A DNA stretch of 64,000 bases from Dermatophagoides farinae (Eukaryota > Arthropoda > Arachnida > Sarcoptiformes > Pyroglyphidae): NCBI RefSeq assembly GCF_024713945.1, contig NC_134678.1:2852001-2916000 (forward strand), read 5' to 3'. The notes under the pieces are model-generated. The model was given only the letters and a program-made list of their open reading frames with translations. It did not search any database and was not told the origin of the DNA. This document shows, in pieces, positions 38,439 through 54,120 of this stretch. A program made the position numbers and the translations under genes. Within the stretch, counting starts at the first letter, position 1. Every line of letters begins with the position of its first letter.

Positions 38439-38460
38439 AAAAAAAAAAAAAAAAAAAAAA
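38439..38460 (+). repeat. Poly-A run of 22
   Basis: Plain homopolymer with no recognisable element next to it. Confidence 0.95.
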
Positions 38461-40400
38461 CAAAGAACAAATGAAAATATCATATTTTTTTCGTATTCTA
38501 TTTCTCATAAATTAATTGGAACAACAGAACTACAACAAAAAATCTAAATTAACAAATAATGATGATTGTGATGTGTGTGTGTATCTGACGATAATGGTGA
38601 TTATTTAGAAAATTCTTTTCACTTCCTAGTGAAGATAATGATGTGTACAAAAGATGATCAACAATTTAATGAATGAATGAAAACCAATGAAAATTGAATA
38701 TATATAAAAAAAAAATCAAAATTCCATCATCATTCGTATGAGAAGCCATTCATGTTTCTTTGTTAATCAAAATCATTATTGTTTGAAAACAAAAATCAAC
38801 AAAAATGTGCATAATGTTTTTATTTGGATTCATCGATCAAATAAACAACATATATATGATATAGACAAAAGATACACAAATGTCATTCATTATTGAAAAT
38901 TCATTGCAAATGAAAAGATAAAATTTCATAGTTTTTTCTTGAAAAAAAATGGCTTGAAACATGAACCAATTTAAAATGTATCAAGTTTTTTTTAACATTT
39001 ATTTATATTTATGATGATGATTTTGAATAAATTCGTTAGTGAAAAAATTTTAAGAACATTATAAAAAATATATAACTGAAAATATTTCAAAAACCTACAC
39101 ATTTCAAATTTACGACATAAACAACAACAACAACCATCAGTTGTCGAGAAAAAAGTTTTTTTTTTGGCCAATATTTAAAGATGACATTTTTTTATTTTCA
39201 TCTGAGTAGTGAAAGTGAGAGAGGGAAAATGATGTGGCTTAGTGAATCCGTATATGCCCAAACAAACAAACATTGTTACATTCGAGACAACCTACGCCCA
39301 AAAAAAAATTATCAAATTATGATGATGATGATAACATGAAATGACCACTAATCGACACTGAAAAAAATTCTAATTATGAATAATAAAAGAACAAAAAAAA
39401 ATGTGACCAATTTGGACATTCAAAAAAAAAACTAAACAAAAATTGAATGGAAAATGTTTATCAGCAACAACATAACAGACCTCTGGATTTTAGTTGAATT
39501 TGGAAGAGAAAAAAAAATCAAGAAATTGCAATTGATCCCATATATGTGTGTATGTGTGTTTATGACATAACGAATTGCATACACAGCAGAAAAAAATTAC
39601 AAACTTAATCAGAATTCTGTGAAAACTGAAATAAATAAACAAGAAAAAAAATTGTTTCATCTATTCACCGAGGTGTATAGCAAGAAAAAAAAACATTCCA
39701 CATAATAACGATTATCCTTTGGGATTTCCAATATATATTCCGATGGCAAATTCCGAATGAAACCATATTACTTACATTCAGTTTTTTTTATTAGAAGACA
39801 AAATTTCCAAAAATGCATTAATAACAGAAAAAAAACATCCAAAATTATCATCACGAAAAAATAAAAACAAAAACAACACGTCCAGCAATCAACTGACAAC
39901 TGGTATCTACTATAGCAGAAAAAAAACTATGGTCATGACCACTATGGTTAGATGATTAGAATGAAACACATGATCATTTCGGGATAAAATTCAAAACATC
40001 AAGCTGAACCATCAATTTTTTATCATCATCATTGGCTTTTTATAAAGTTAATTTTCAGGTAATTTTATCATATAAGCGCAAATAACGGAAGTAAAAAATG
40101 AAAATTTTCTACTCATGTTTCACAATAGATGGCGTTGTACGGGAAAAAAAATTGTCAAACAGATCACAAATATAAATTATCAAATTGAAAAAAATCTTCC
40201 GGCCATAAAGAAGACAACAACGTCAAAAGCTACAATAATAATAATATGAAATCCATAAAAATAGCTGCAATATTTTGCAAAGATTAGTATTCACTAGCAG
40301 ATTTTACTGAAATTATAGTTTTTTTTTCTAGTCGGTCAGAATAAATGACCCTGTTGATCATCATGTATCCTGTTAATAGCTAGTTGGTTGGTATCCTATT
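38461..40400. other. A-run-rich stretch, no gene seen
   Basis: Plus-strand A-runs of eight or more clearly outnumber T-runs. A minus-strand donor-like site (CTGAAT|GTAAGT, at about 39775) lies here and would suit a leftward transcript starting nearer 40 kb. No convincing coding frame. Confidence 0.5.
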
Positions 40401-40808
40401 TGAATGAAACAAAACAAATTAACAAAAAAAAAATCATTCAAATAACATTGTGACAAACCATCATCAACAACATCATTCATCAGTATTCGTAATGTTTTGA
40501 GCAAATTTTTCTATATTCATTCATTTATTTATTTTGTTGCATATTATGGTAGACCCATATATATGACCCGAAAACAAAAATGTCAATGTCGAGAAAATGT
40601 TGTTGTTGTGAGTTATTTGGATAATCTCTTACACATCACACACATATACATAAACATTTTAGAAAACATCGATGATGATGTATGAAAAACACAAACACGC
40701 ACCACAATCACAGTCAAACAAGATTATTGGCCAAGATATTGTCGAATTTCGAATATTTTCCAGACGTTTTTATTTCTGAAATTTTATATGATATGATGAT
40801 ATGATGAT

Positions 40809-40840
40809 ATGATGATGATGATGTTGATCATCATCATCAT
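40809..40840. repeat. Inverted repeat, 14-base arms and 4-base loop
   Basis: An (ATG)n arm, then GTTG, then the matching (ATC)n arm: GATGATGATGAT/GTTG/ATCATCATCATC, extended by two bases each side. It follows a tandem ATATGATG-type repeat (about 40787-40812). A strong hairpin or cruciform is expected. Confidence 0.9.
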
Positions 40841-40879
40841 CTCCAACTGTGTTTCATTGTCACATAAATCAGACCAGCT

Positions 40880-41094
40880 TTTTCCTTCACACATATTGAT
40901 CGATATAACGACATATGCTACTGGCTTCAACAAATCAACTTATTCTTCATTCTTGCTTCTTTTTTTTCGTAAACATCATTGAATCTGTTTTCAATATTCT
41001 CGAGTCATCAACAAAATTTTTTTTTCATGAATCATATCACATGGATTTTCAATTTGAAATGTAAAATGTAAAGAATTCAAATTCAATTTGTCAG
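40880..41094 (+). other. Candidate 5' untranslated exon ending in a consensus donor
   Basis: TTTGTCAG|GTAAGTAAAT at 41094/41095 matches the donor consensus exactly across CAG|GTAAGT. The upstream 200 bases have mixed composition with no long open frame, which suits a noncoding first exon. It lies where plus-strand homopolymers switch from A to T. The 5' boundary is unknown; 40880 is only a guess. Confidence 0.3.
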
Positions 41095-42415
41095 GTAAGT
41101 AAATTTTTTTCTGGTAAATTTTAGAACGATATTTTAAATATGTCATCAATTAATTTTCTTTTTTTTCTAAGATTGTTTCCACATGTCTGAGTGTGTAATT
41201 GTGTGTACAAATGAGTATATGAAATACTAGACATACAATAGAAAACAAAAAAGATAACAACATTGGTGGTCTTGAATGACCAATGGTGAAAAAAAAATGA
41301 CCAACACTTTCTTCATCATCATCACTCTATTGTCACTATATCAGAAAAAAATAGACTTGAAAATCTATAAAAGTGTCAACCACCAAACCCTTTTTTTTGA
41401 TTTACCCAATAGGAGGTCAATTAATGGTGTGTGTGTATGTGTGTGTGTGTGAATGTGTCCTTTTTTTACAATGATGGACTGTCATTTTTTTTCTCTAGAA
41501 TAGAATTATTTTTGGAAACTTGATTTACATTTTGATTACCATGTATGCGTGTGTGTGTGGTCCATACATATTATTTAATGAATTCTATGATTTGCACAAA
41601 TTTTATCATCATCTTGAATTCTAGTTGGCAATTCTTTTTTTAACGATAATTACATATGAAATCATCATATGATATATATGTATAATAGAACCATATCATT
41701 CATCATCTATAAAGGCAATGAATTCATTCAAGTATAAATATTGGCCAATTTTTTTGTTTGTTTGTTTGTTTGTTTGATTCAAATTCAAAATATGATGCCA
41801 ATTTTCTCAAATTCCGAATCCATTCAAATGATCATCATAATGATGATGATTATTATTATTCAGATTGACATTACGGGTGTGTGTGTGTTGGTAATGCCAA
41901 ATTGATGATGATGATGATCGTGATGATTTGATCACACACACACACACACACACGCACACACACGGGTATCATTATTTCAATATATTTTTCTTAAGAATGT
42001 TACGTTTTGAATGTATATCATCTGTCTGTGTGTGTGTATGTGTGTTACTGTTGTTTAATATTATTATATTTGTATCAAAAAAAATACCAGATGATGAAAA
42101 TTCTTAGTTATTCTATTTCATTCTTATTTTTTTTTCATTCTCATTACTTATTATCAACATTTTGATGACGGTTTATTTGCTTGTTAATAACAATAGTGAT
42201 GATAATAATGATATTCGTGTGTGTGTGTGTGTGTGACTGATGATTATGACCTTTGTATATTTATCTATGTTTCTAAATAGGAAAGTAAAGCTCGTGGCAA
42301 ATATGTGATGAAACCTATTTTTTTCCATCTTCAAAGACCAAATTTTTTTTTCTTCTTCTTTACATTCATGATATTTGTGTGATATATGCAAATATTTGAT
42401 AATACACTTCTTAAC

Positions 42416-42448
<33 letters not shown>

Positions 42449-42451
42449 GGT
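42416..42451 (+). repeat. Compound (GAT)n-(GGT)n microsatellite
   Basis: About six GAT units change cleanly into five or six GGT units, a compound tract likely to have arisen by a point change and slippage. Confidence 0.9.
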
Positions 42452-44922
42452 AATCGGTAAAAAAAAATATGGAACCCAAATGCAAAGAATAATTGAATGA
42501 AAATTATAGGGAAATAGACAGCGACAATGATGCTGGAAATGGTTTTGATGAAATTGTCATTATTATTGTATGGTGATAATGATGATGATGATGATGATGA
42601 TAATAGGCTATAATATTCATGATGATGAGTGTGATGTTGAGCCCATTTTTTAAATAATAGATTTCTTTGGTCGTTGAAAATAAAAAATGCAAAGAAAAAT
42701 TTTTAGAAAATTTTTCACTTGATGGTTTTTTTCTGCAGAAACATATGTTTGTGTTTGTGTGTGGAGGAATACTGAATTTCAAATTTTATTCAGCTCCCGG
42801 TATTTTTTTTTTTTTTTTTTTTGCTGTTCGTAATGAATATTACGCAAAAAACATTATTATGTTTATCGATTAAAATGAATGTCCAATATTATTAGCTATT
42901 GTTTTTTTTGTTGCAGCCATTCTGGCCGCTTTTTACATTCAATTAAAAATTGCGTTTTTCTCCGAAATTTTTTTTTTTATTTTTTCATCGATTAATATCG
43001 ATACTTAAAATGATGATGATGATGATGATGATAATGGTCAAAGGCAATTTATTTATTACTTTTTTTTGTCAGTGGTTTTCATACCGGACACCGATAAAAA
43101 AAAGACATGCACATTCATAATTATAGAAACAATCTTTATCATCATCACATCATTTTTTTTCAAATGATTCCGATATAACTTTCTGATCATAACAAGATGG
43201 CCAAATGGATCACACACACACACAGACCAACTGAAACATTGGCTTGAATTCTATTAAAAAAAAAATTCAATCATTACCATTTAATTTTGATGATAAAAAA
43301 TGATTTTTCTCCTCTTCGACTATTTAAAGTTGAAATTTTTTCAAAGATTTCATAATTTGATACAGCAAAATTTTTCTTCGTCATTATTATCAATCTAAAT
43401 GATGAAATGCATTCAAATTTTGTGAGGTTAGTGTGTGTGTGTGATTCTAATGATCTGATGAAAAAAAAGCAAACAAGCGAGAATTTGTGTGATGCAGATG
43501 TACGATTGAAATTGTGTTTATTTCTCAAATTTTAAAATTGTAATCTTTATTATCGAATCTGGCCAGAAAAAAAAATCGCCACAATTATCGTTATCGTTTC
43601 TTTTTTCTTGATCATAATTAAAAAATTTTCATATTTTCTCAGTATATTTAATCAATAATGGTAAATGGAAAATGTTACATATTTTCTACATAGCCAAGTG
43701 ATGTGTTTTTTCTATCTCTCACTGAATTTGTTTTGGTAATGGAAAGTAAATATTCAATCTGTGTGTGTGGCTTTTATGAATCAGATTTTTTCCTATCTAT
43801 TCTTTATATTATGTAAAATTTTGGAATTGTTTCGCCGATAATAATGATAATGGCTGGCTGGTTGGTTGGTTGGTTATTTGATGATGATGATGATGAATTA
43901 CATCTGCATCTGCTACAAAAAATGATTTTCTTTTTTTTTCGTTTTGATCGAAAACCTGTCAATTTGATGTGTGTAAATATCAATCTGACATGGTAAAAAA
44001 AGTAGCATTTAATTCTGTTGAATGTTTGTTCCAGAAACAAAAAAAATATTTTACTGGAACCAGATTTTGTTTCTGTGTACACACACATACACACACACAC
44101 ACACACGCAAACTGTCTATCTTCACACATATATAAAATTTAATCCAATATTGACTTGGTTGAATCCATTTTGTTTTGATTGATTGGTCATATAAGATTCA
44201 GTCGATTTGATTTTTTTGGTGTGTTACCGTTTACTTAATTCAATTCATTGAATGTGCAAGTAAGAGTGTGTGTGTGTATGTGTTTACAATTGAAAAATAA
44301 GCTACTATATTGTTGTTAGGCTTATGTCAATTTCTAATTATTAAAAGTTGTTTTTTACTTTTTTTTTCTCTCTCTCTCTCATCATAGATGAATGTTGTTG
44401 TTATTGTTGATGATTATGATGATGATGATCAATTCAATTAACTTAATAATTAATCTAGGTTTTTCTTCTTTTCTCCAATACTCATCCGGATATACAGTGA
44501 TTCTGTAATTCTGCTGTAATTTACGGAGAATCCAACAACGGAGTTCAAACTAAACCTTCAGATTCAAATTCTGAACAATTTTTCTAGAAATGTTTCATAA
44601 TGAATGATGAAAATTCAGAATTTTTTTTCCTAACAAAAAAAAACCCAATTATGATTAAAATTTTTGCAACCATATGTTCTTTTAAATGATTTTTGAACTT
44701 TGATCTAGTCCCAAGTAGAGTAGAAGTCATTTTTTTCTCTTTGTTCTCTTATGGGTGCTAATTTGGTACTAATCACCAATCAATCAAAATCACGAGAATC
44801 AAGTGAATTATTTTTTTCTGACATTTTTTACATTGAATGTTCACACACTGTATAGATGAATTGATCGGAAACTTTTTTTTTAAAAAAAAGTTTACCATTC
44901 TATGAAAAAAAAATCAAATTCT

Positions 44923-45165
44923 TCATATTTTTTTCATGAACTTTGTTTTACACGGGTCGACCTTGTCTTCACCACCATCATCATCAAGACCTTTTCGATC
45001 AACGCCATTATTAGTGAAGCAATTTTTCTCTCCGTTGAACATTCTATCATCAATTCTTACAATGAAAAGAAAATGATTTAATTTACGATCCGGTCTTTTT
45101 TTTTTGTTTGTTTCTTCGATATAATTAGAAAATGATGAACACAATGATTCATAACTACAATCCAT
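44923..45165 (-). CDS. Unassigned open frame, about 80 residues
   Basis: Minus-strand ATG near 45165 begins MDCSYESLCSSFSNYIEETN, then KKKRPDRKLNHFLFIVRIDD, an acidic GLDDDGGEDKVDPC segment and an end of KTKFMKKI-stop. Little simple repeat. It sits in a GC-richer island (44.9-45.5 kb) that also has open stretches on the plus strand (ATG at 45217 reading MASTMMARLVVSHFAV). No family recognised. Confidence 0.17.
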   Translation of the reverse strand: MDCSYESLCSSFSNYIEETNKKKRPDRKLNHFLFIVRIDDRMFNGEKNCFTNNGVDRKGLDDDGGEDKVDPCKTKFMKKI

Positions 45166-45364
45166 AGACAAATGAAAATGATTGGTCTATCAACAACCCA
45201 ACACAACATCACAAAAATGGCTTCAACAATGATGGCTCGATTGGTGGTTAGCCATTTTGCAGTTCGATCATTCCAGATCCAAATAAACTAATGATTGCCA
45301 AAATGTATTGATGATGATGAATGAATGAAAAATGAATTGGTTTTCGTTCATTGTATTTGTCCAG

Positions 45365-45466
45365 TCAATCACACCTCAGGCTTGTCAGTTTTGTCTTGTG
45401 GCTAACAACTACGACTATTCACAATGTTGGGTCCCATCACCAATTCGATTTGATTCGATTCGATGA
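45365..45466 (+). other. Candidate Cys-containing terminal exon
   Basis: ATTGTATTTGTCCAG| is a fair acceptor. The following frame reads SITPQACQFCLVANNYDYS, then QCWVPSPIRFDSIR-stop, with GC-richer codons and three cysteines. No matching upstream exon could be fixed. Confidence 0.13.
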
Positions 45467-46241
45467 TTGTTGATTTTGTTCATATGTTCATAGCTTTTTG
45501 ATGTCTCATTGTTTACACACACATAGATAGACATTTCCATCATCATCATCATCAACAAGAAAATTTGATCTCCAACTATGGTTATGATTAGTTATCATTG
45601 AATAAATTGATTCAATCAAATTATTTTGTCGACACACACACATACACATACACACAAACACCAACCATATTTGAACACAAATGGTCAATATAGATATGAT
45701 AATTGTAATAACAAATTTTTTTTTCGTTGCTTCTGGGTGAAATTAATTCTTATTTTGCAATCCTGTAAAATTGTTCTAAAAACCGAAAGGTTTTAATCCT
45801 ATTTGATCAATATGTGATTCACAAAATAAACATCTGAGCAAAAGAAAGGCGATTCGTAATTCCAGAAAGGATTGAATAATTTTGATATTGAAAATTTTGC
45901 CTCTCCTGAGCAAAGAATTTGATGACGATACTGTATTTCAATCAACATGCAACATTTTTCATATTTAATGTTTTGCTTAAATTAAACTAAAACTGGTGAA
46001 TCCAAAACTTGAGCAAAAGTATTCGTTTTTTATGGTCATTGTATTACAATCTCCATTTATTTAACACTATTAATTTTTTCAAGTGTTATTTAGCTGAATT
46101 TTTTTTTGTATTCAAACTAAACAAAAACAACAACGACAACAACAAAAAATTTCAAGAGTTTTCGATAGCAAAAAATGAAAAACTTTTTTTTGTCTTGATC
46201 TGAAATAAAACCTTTTATATGGTGGATAGGGTCGTTTTCAG

Positions 46242-46346
46242 TCCACAATTTTTTACGGCCACCAATTATGAATAGCTATGACAATATGAATGAATTTTTA
46301 AAGTTGAAGAAAGAAACGGTAACCAACCAACCAAGGTTGACACCCG
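46242..46346 (+). other. Candidate phase 1-1 coding exon, 105 bases
   Basis: GTCGTTTTCAG| precedes it and CACCCG|GTAAGAATT follows. The enclosed frame is fully open: HNFLRPPIMNSYDNMNEFLK, then LKKETVTNQPRLTP. It enters and leaves in phase 1, so it could be skipped without shifting frame. The giant (TC)n tract starts 18 bases after the donor. No family recognised; both splice sites are needed for it to be real. Confidence 0.25.
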
Positions 46347-46361
46347 GTAAGAATTGGAACG

Positions 46362-50648
<4,287 letters not shown>

Positions 50649-50822
50649 ATGGTCTACTCATTGAGTGCATATGTGCTATTGAGCAAATTTTCTCATTTTC
50701 CAATTGGATATATTGATCTGAACTTTGAAAAAGTCGAAAGCTACTTTTTTTGTGTCATTAACAAAAAAAACGTGGACATGGTAGATATATGTGGTTCTTG
50801 TGAATCTTGTTTGTCTATGTAA
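50649..50822 (+). CDS. Unassigned small open frame, 57 residues
   Basis: GTCAACATGG gives A at -3 and G at +4. The frame begins MVYSLSAYVLLSKFSHFPIG, continues YIDLNFEKVESYFFCVIN and ends DICGSCESCLSM-stop. The start is mildly hydrophobic and the end has a CxxC-type cluster. An in-frame stop lies just upstream. It has no simple repeat except a short A-run. Chance remains the default. Confidence 0.2.
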   Translation: MVYSLSAYVLLSKFSHFPIGYIDLNFEKVESYFFCVINKKNVDMVDICGSCESCLSM

Positions 50823-51745
50823 ATTATGTGAAAAATACCCAATTAACTAGTTTAAAATCATTGACATCTTTTTTTTCACTCATAAACTAATAACAATTAT
50901 CATGTCGATTCAATGGCAATTCTATCTCCACTCCTCGTTTTAAAGATGATTAAGATTTCAATTTCTGTTATTATGGTCCAGTTTGGAACAGATTGTTGAT
51001 AGTGATAATTTTGTCGCGCCGATTTGATAAAATAATGATTCCAACTTTTTTGGACGATAACATTCACAGTTTGGAACATTTATCTATGTCCATTGGTGAA
51101 AAAAAAAATTTTTTTTTCTTTCAAATCTCATCTTTTTTTTCCTGTTGCTATTTTTAGCAACCGAATTTTTTTTTTAACAGCAAAAATTATTATTGTTACT
51201 GTTATTCAGAATAGTGAAAAGAAAAACGGTTATTGCCAGAAGGAAAAATGATGGCTGTGTGTTTTTGTGTGTGTGTTGTTTTCGATAGTTTTCGTTTTTT
51301 TTTTTTTTGGTTGCCCGAAATTAAAAACAAAAAAATCTTGAAACACATATATCTTAAAGAGATTTAAAGATTTGTACAACAAATAAAAAAATTTTATTTC
51401 TTCTACCATGTTTGGCCGCCACAATTTTCGGTTGTTTTTCAAACGCTGTTGTTGTTGTTGCTGTTGTTGGTTATAATAATGCCAAAAAAAAGTGACATGG
51501 TTTTTTTTCTAGAAATCTCGATTTAGAGCTTGCTATTAAGATCAATCAACAGATAGATAGATGGATGGATGGATGGATGGATGGATAGATAGATGGTTCA
51601 ATACAGCTTTTTAAGCTTCAAGCTTGGCTTTCATTTAGAATTTATCCGTTTAACAGCTAAAAGCTATTAATAGAGAGATCGACAGTATATATGTAGAGCT
51701 AAAATTTGTAAAAATAAAAAACCACAAAATCACTATAAAGACAGA

Positions 51746-51940
51746 ATGAATTATTTGAATACAAAATTTCATCATCGTCCAAGAATGTCGATGATTTTTT
51801 TGTTCACCAGAAATGTGTATTTCCTAATTCTTTCATCATCATCATCATCATCATCATCATTTGACGATTATCAATTCGTGGAAATGTTCAGACACACTTG
51901 TAATATTTTAGAAATAGAAAAATTCAGGAAGATTGTTTAA
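51746..51940 (+). CDS. Unassigned open frame, 64 residues
   Basis: ATG with A at -3. It begins MNYLNTKFHHRPRMSMIFLF, has a Ser run from (ATC)n and ends with a repeat-free FDDYQFVEMFRHTCNILEI segment and FRKIV-stop. No family recognised. Confidence 0.17.
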   Translation: MNYLNTKFHHRPRMSMIFLFTRNVYFLILSSSSSSSSSFDDYQFVEMFRHTCNILEIEKFRKIV

Positions 51941-52305
51941 ATATTTAGATTGTTATGTATGGTTTGTTTTGACTTGGTTTTTTTTCTTTTCGTTTGGCTC
52001 ATCGTCTTTGTGTTCATATGCACAAAATACAACACAGTTTGTATAGTTTTTATTTTGGTTCTTTTTGATCGATCAATCACACTCTTTAAGATTTCGTTTT
52101 TCAAGGTGTTTATTCTTTGTCTTTTCCATACTTATTTATTATTATCGATTGTTTGCTAACAAATTAAGTGTGTGTCTCTCTCTGTGTGTGTATGTGTGTT
52201 TGATAATCATTAAAGTAGCTTTTCGTTTATTGTTAAGTTGATTTTAAGAATCGATTTGATTTGAAAAAATAAAAATGATTTAAACAAACAGACACCCTTA
52301 AATTG

Positions 52306-52500
52306 ATGATTGAATCAAGTGATCGTACGCGCACATACACACACACACACACACAAATCATGTCAAAAATATTGACATCAAAACAAATACAGGAAATTTG
52401 TGTATCCAATAAAATCAGATATTTGATCTATCGATTTTTTATCCACTATATTATATTGCTGCTGCTGCTGCTGTTTTTTCTATTTTTTTCGTATCGTTGA
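52306..52500 (+). CDS. Unassigned open frame with a C-terminal membrane segment
   Basis: Begins MIESSDRTRTYTHTHTQ (a CA-repeat translation in part), then SKILTSKQIQEICVSNKIRY. It ends in a strongly hydrophobic Leu/Phe stretch (FFIHYIILLLLLLFF) before SYR-stop. A tail-anchored protein would look like this, but the Leu run is a (CTG)n translation. Confidence 0.13.
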   Translation: MIESSDRTRTYTHTHTQIMSKILTSKQIQEICVSNKIRYLIYRFFIHYIILLLLLLFFLFFSYR

Positions 52501-52675
52501 TTTCCGATTTGTCAATCAAAAATGAAATTGACACTGATTCAATTAGTTCAGGACAAGACTTTTTTTTTCTTATTTTTTTTGGTAGACTTTCGTTTGATTG
52601 TGACATTTAATTCCTATCATCATCATCATCATTATCATCATGAACATGAACATCGTCATTATTGATTCTATTAAC

Positions 52676-52699
52676 AAAAAAAAAAAAAAAAAAAAAAAA
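52676..52699 (+). repeat. Poly-A run of 24
   Basis: Plain homopolymer, no adjacent coding remnant recognised. Confidence 0.95.
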
Positions 52700-53980
52700 G
52701 AAAAGAAAAATGAATGTTCAGATCCATAACGAATTTGTTCATTGGCTATTGACCAATGGTCAACATTTGGATTCAATGAGCTTGTCAATTCAATTCATAA
52801 ATGTTAGTTGCCTGGCAAAATCATCAGCAAAAGAAAAAAAAATCGTTCCGGACTTGTTTATTTCATCTTAATACACGAATGAAAAAAAAACAACCGAGAC
52901 AAATGAACGTCTCTCGAATATATTCAATACAATTTACCAATAAACTAAGCAACTCTCTTTTCCTCTCTTTCTCTCGGCTAATACAAATAAATTTTGTTTC
53001 AAATTTCACCAAATTTCAACCCCCTCCTATCCTATACACCACAACAAACAAAATCATTTCATTTAGCTTATTTATTGATTTGATTAGTGAACACTGCTTA
53101 GTGACCACCATCATCATCATCATCATCAATCGCCATTGACCTTTTTGATCATCACATTGATTAAGCTACTAAATAGACATTTTTTTTCTCTCTCTCTGTC
53201 TAAATAAATGTTAAAATTTTGTTGCTATCTTGTGTTGTCCAGTGATTTATTATTAGAATTCCTTTTTGCAAATTATTTGTTTGATTATTTGAATTCTAGA
53301 AATAAAAAAAAAACAAGATAAACGAAATTCATATCAAATCGATTCAAATCAGAAAAAACTATTTACATTTCATTCCATAAGCAATTATAATGAAATGGTG
53401 AGTAAAGAGAAAAAGAAAAACAAAACAAAAAAAATGTCCAATAACAAGTAGCAATTACATTTTGATTTTTGTTTTTGTTGTTTTTTTTTCTAGTTTGTAA
53501 GATGTAAACTGTATCAAATCATCATTATCTAAATTTATTGAAAATTTTTTTCAAACATAGATTCTTGTTGTTGTTGTTGTCGGCTTTTTATTTTTGTATG
53601 ATTTGATTGCTATTACGTAAATTCCTGTCATTTATTTTTCTTTTTTGAAAAAAGTGTTAATTTTTTTTTTCGTTTGATAAAATGACATTTTGAATCGAAT
53701 GTTGCCGTATCATAATTTAGGATTGTGTAATGATCGTTTTGATTGAAATTTTTTTTTTTGAAAAAAAAACAAAATAAGAATTGATAAAACACTGTGTTAT
53801 CGATCGTTGATAACATTAATTCATTCGCTTTACAAATTTGTTTCAATTTCTTATCATATGATTTGTCTTTGAATGACTAACTCCTTTTCGATCATCAATG
53901 AATACAAATAAATTCGAAATGAACTTTGAAAACAAATGGTAACCATGGAATCAAATTAATCATTTTTTGTTTCTTTACAG

Positions 53981-54120
53981 AAAACAACAGAAAAAAAGAG
54001 AATCATTGACACATTTTGAATGCCAACGCCTTTTTGGTTTATACATGATTTTGTTGTTGCTTACAAAGATTGCATATTTGATTTTTTTTCCATGTTCAAC
54101 TCATATTCGTATTGCTATTT
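53981..54120 (+). other. Good acceptor followed by an open stretch
   Basis: TTTTTTGTTTCTTTACAG| is among the best acceptors in the window. One frame after it stays open for about 46 codons, reading KQQKKRESLTHFECQRLFG, then a hydrophobic LYMILLLLTKIAYLIFF segment, before a stop near 54120. No donor pairs with it clearly. Confidence 0.13.

Larger units (their letters stand above)
41095..46241. other. T-rich, repeat-dense stretch, no assigned gene
   Basis: Contains many (GT)n, (CA)n and (ATG)n tracts and T-runs. Good acceptor-like sites occur at 42738 (TTTCTGCAG) and 42916 (TTTTGTTGCAG), but the open stretches after them lack clear donors. It resembles a long plus-strand intron. Confidence 0.45.

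Noticed and set aside
42917-43010. Hydrophobic open stretch after a strong acceptor (ILAAFYIQLKIAF)
   Set aside because: Two frames are open equally, T-runs dominate, and no donor follows.
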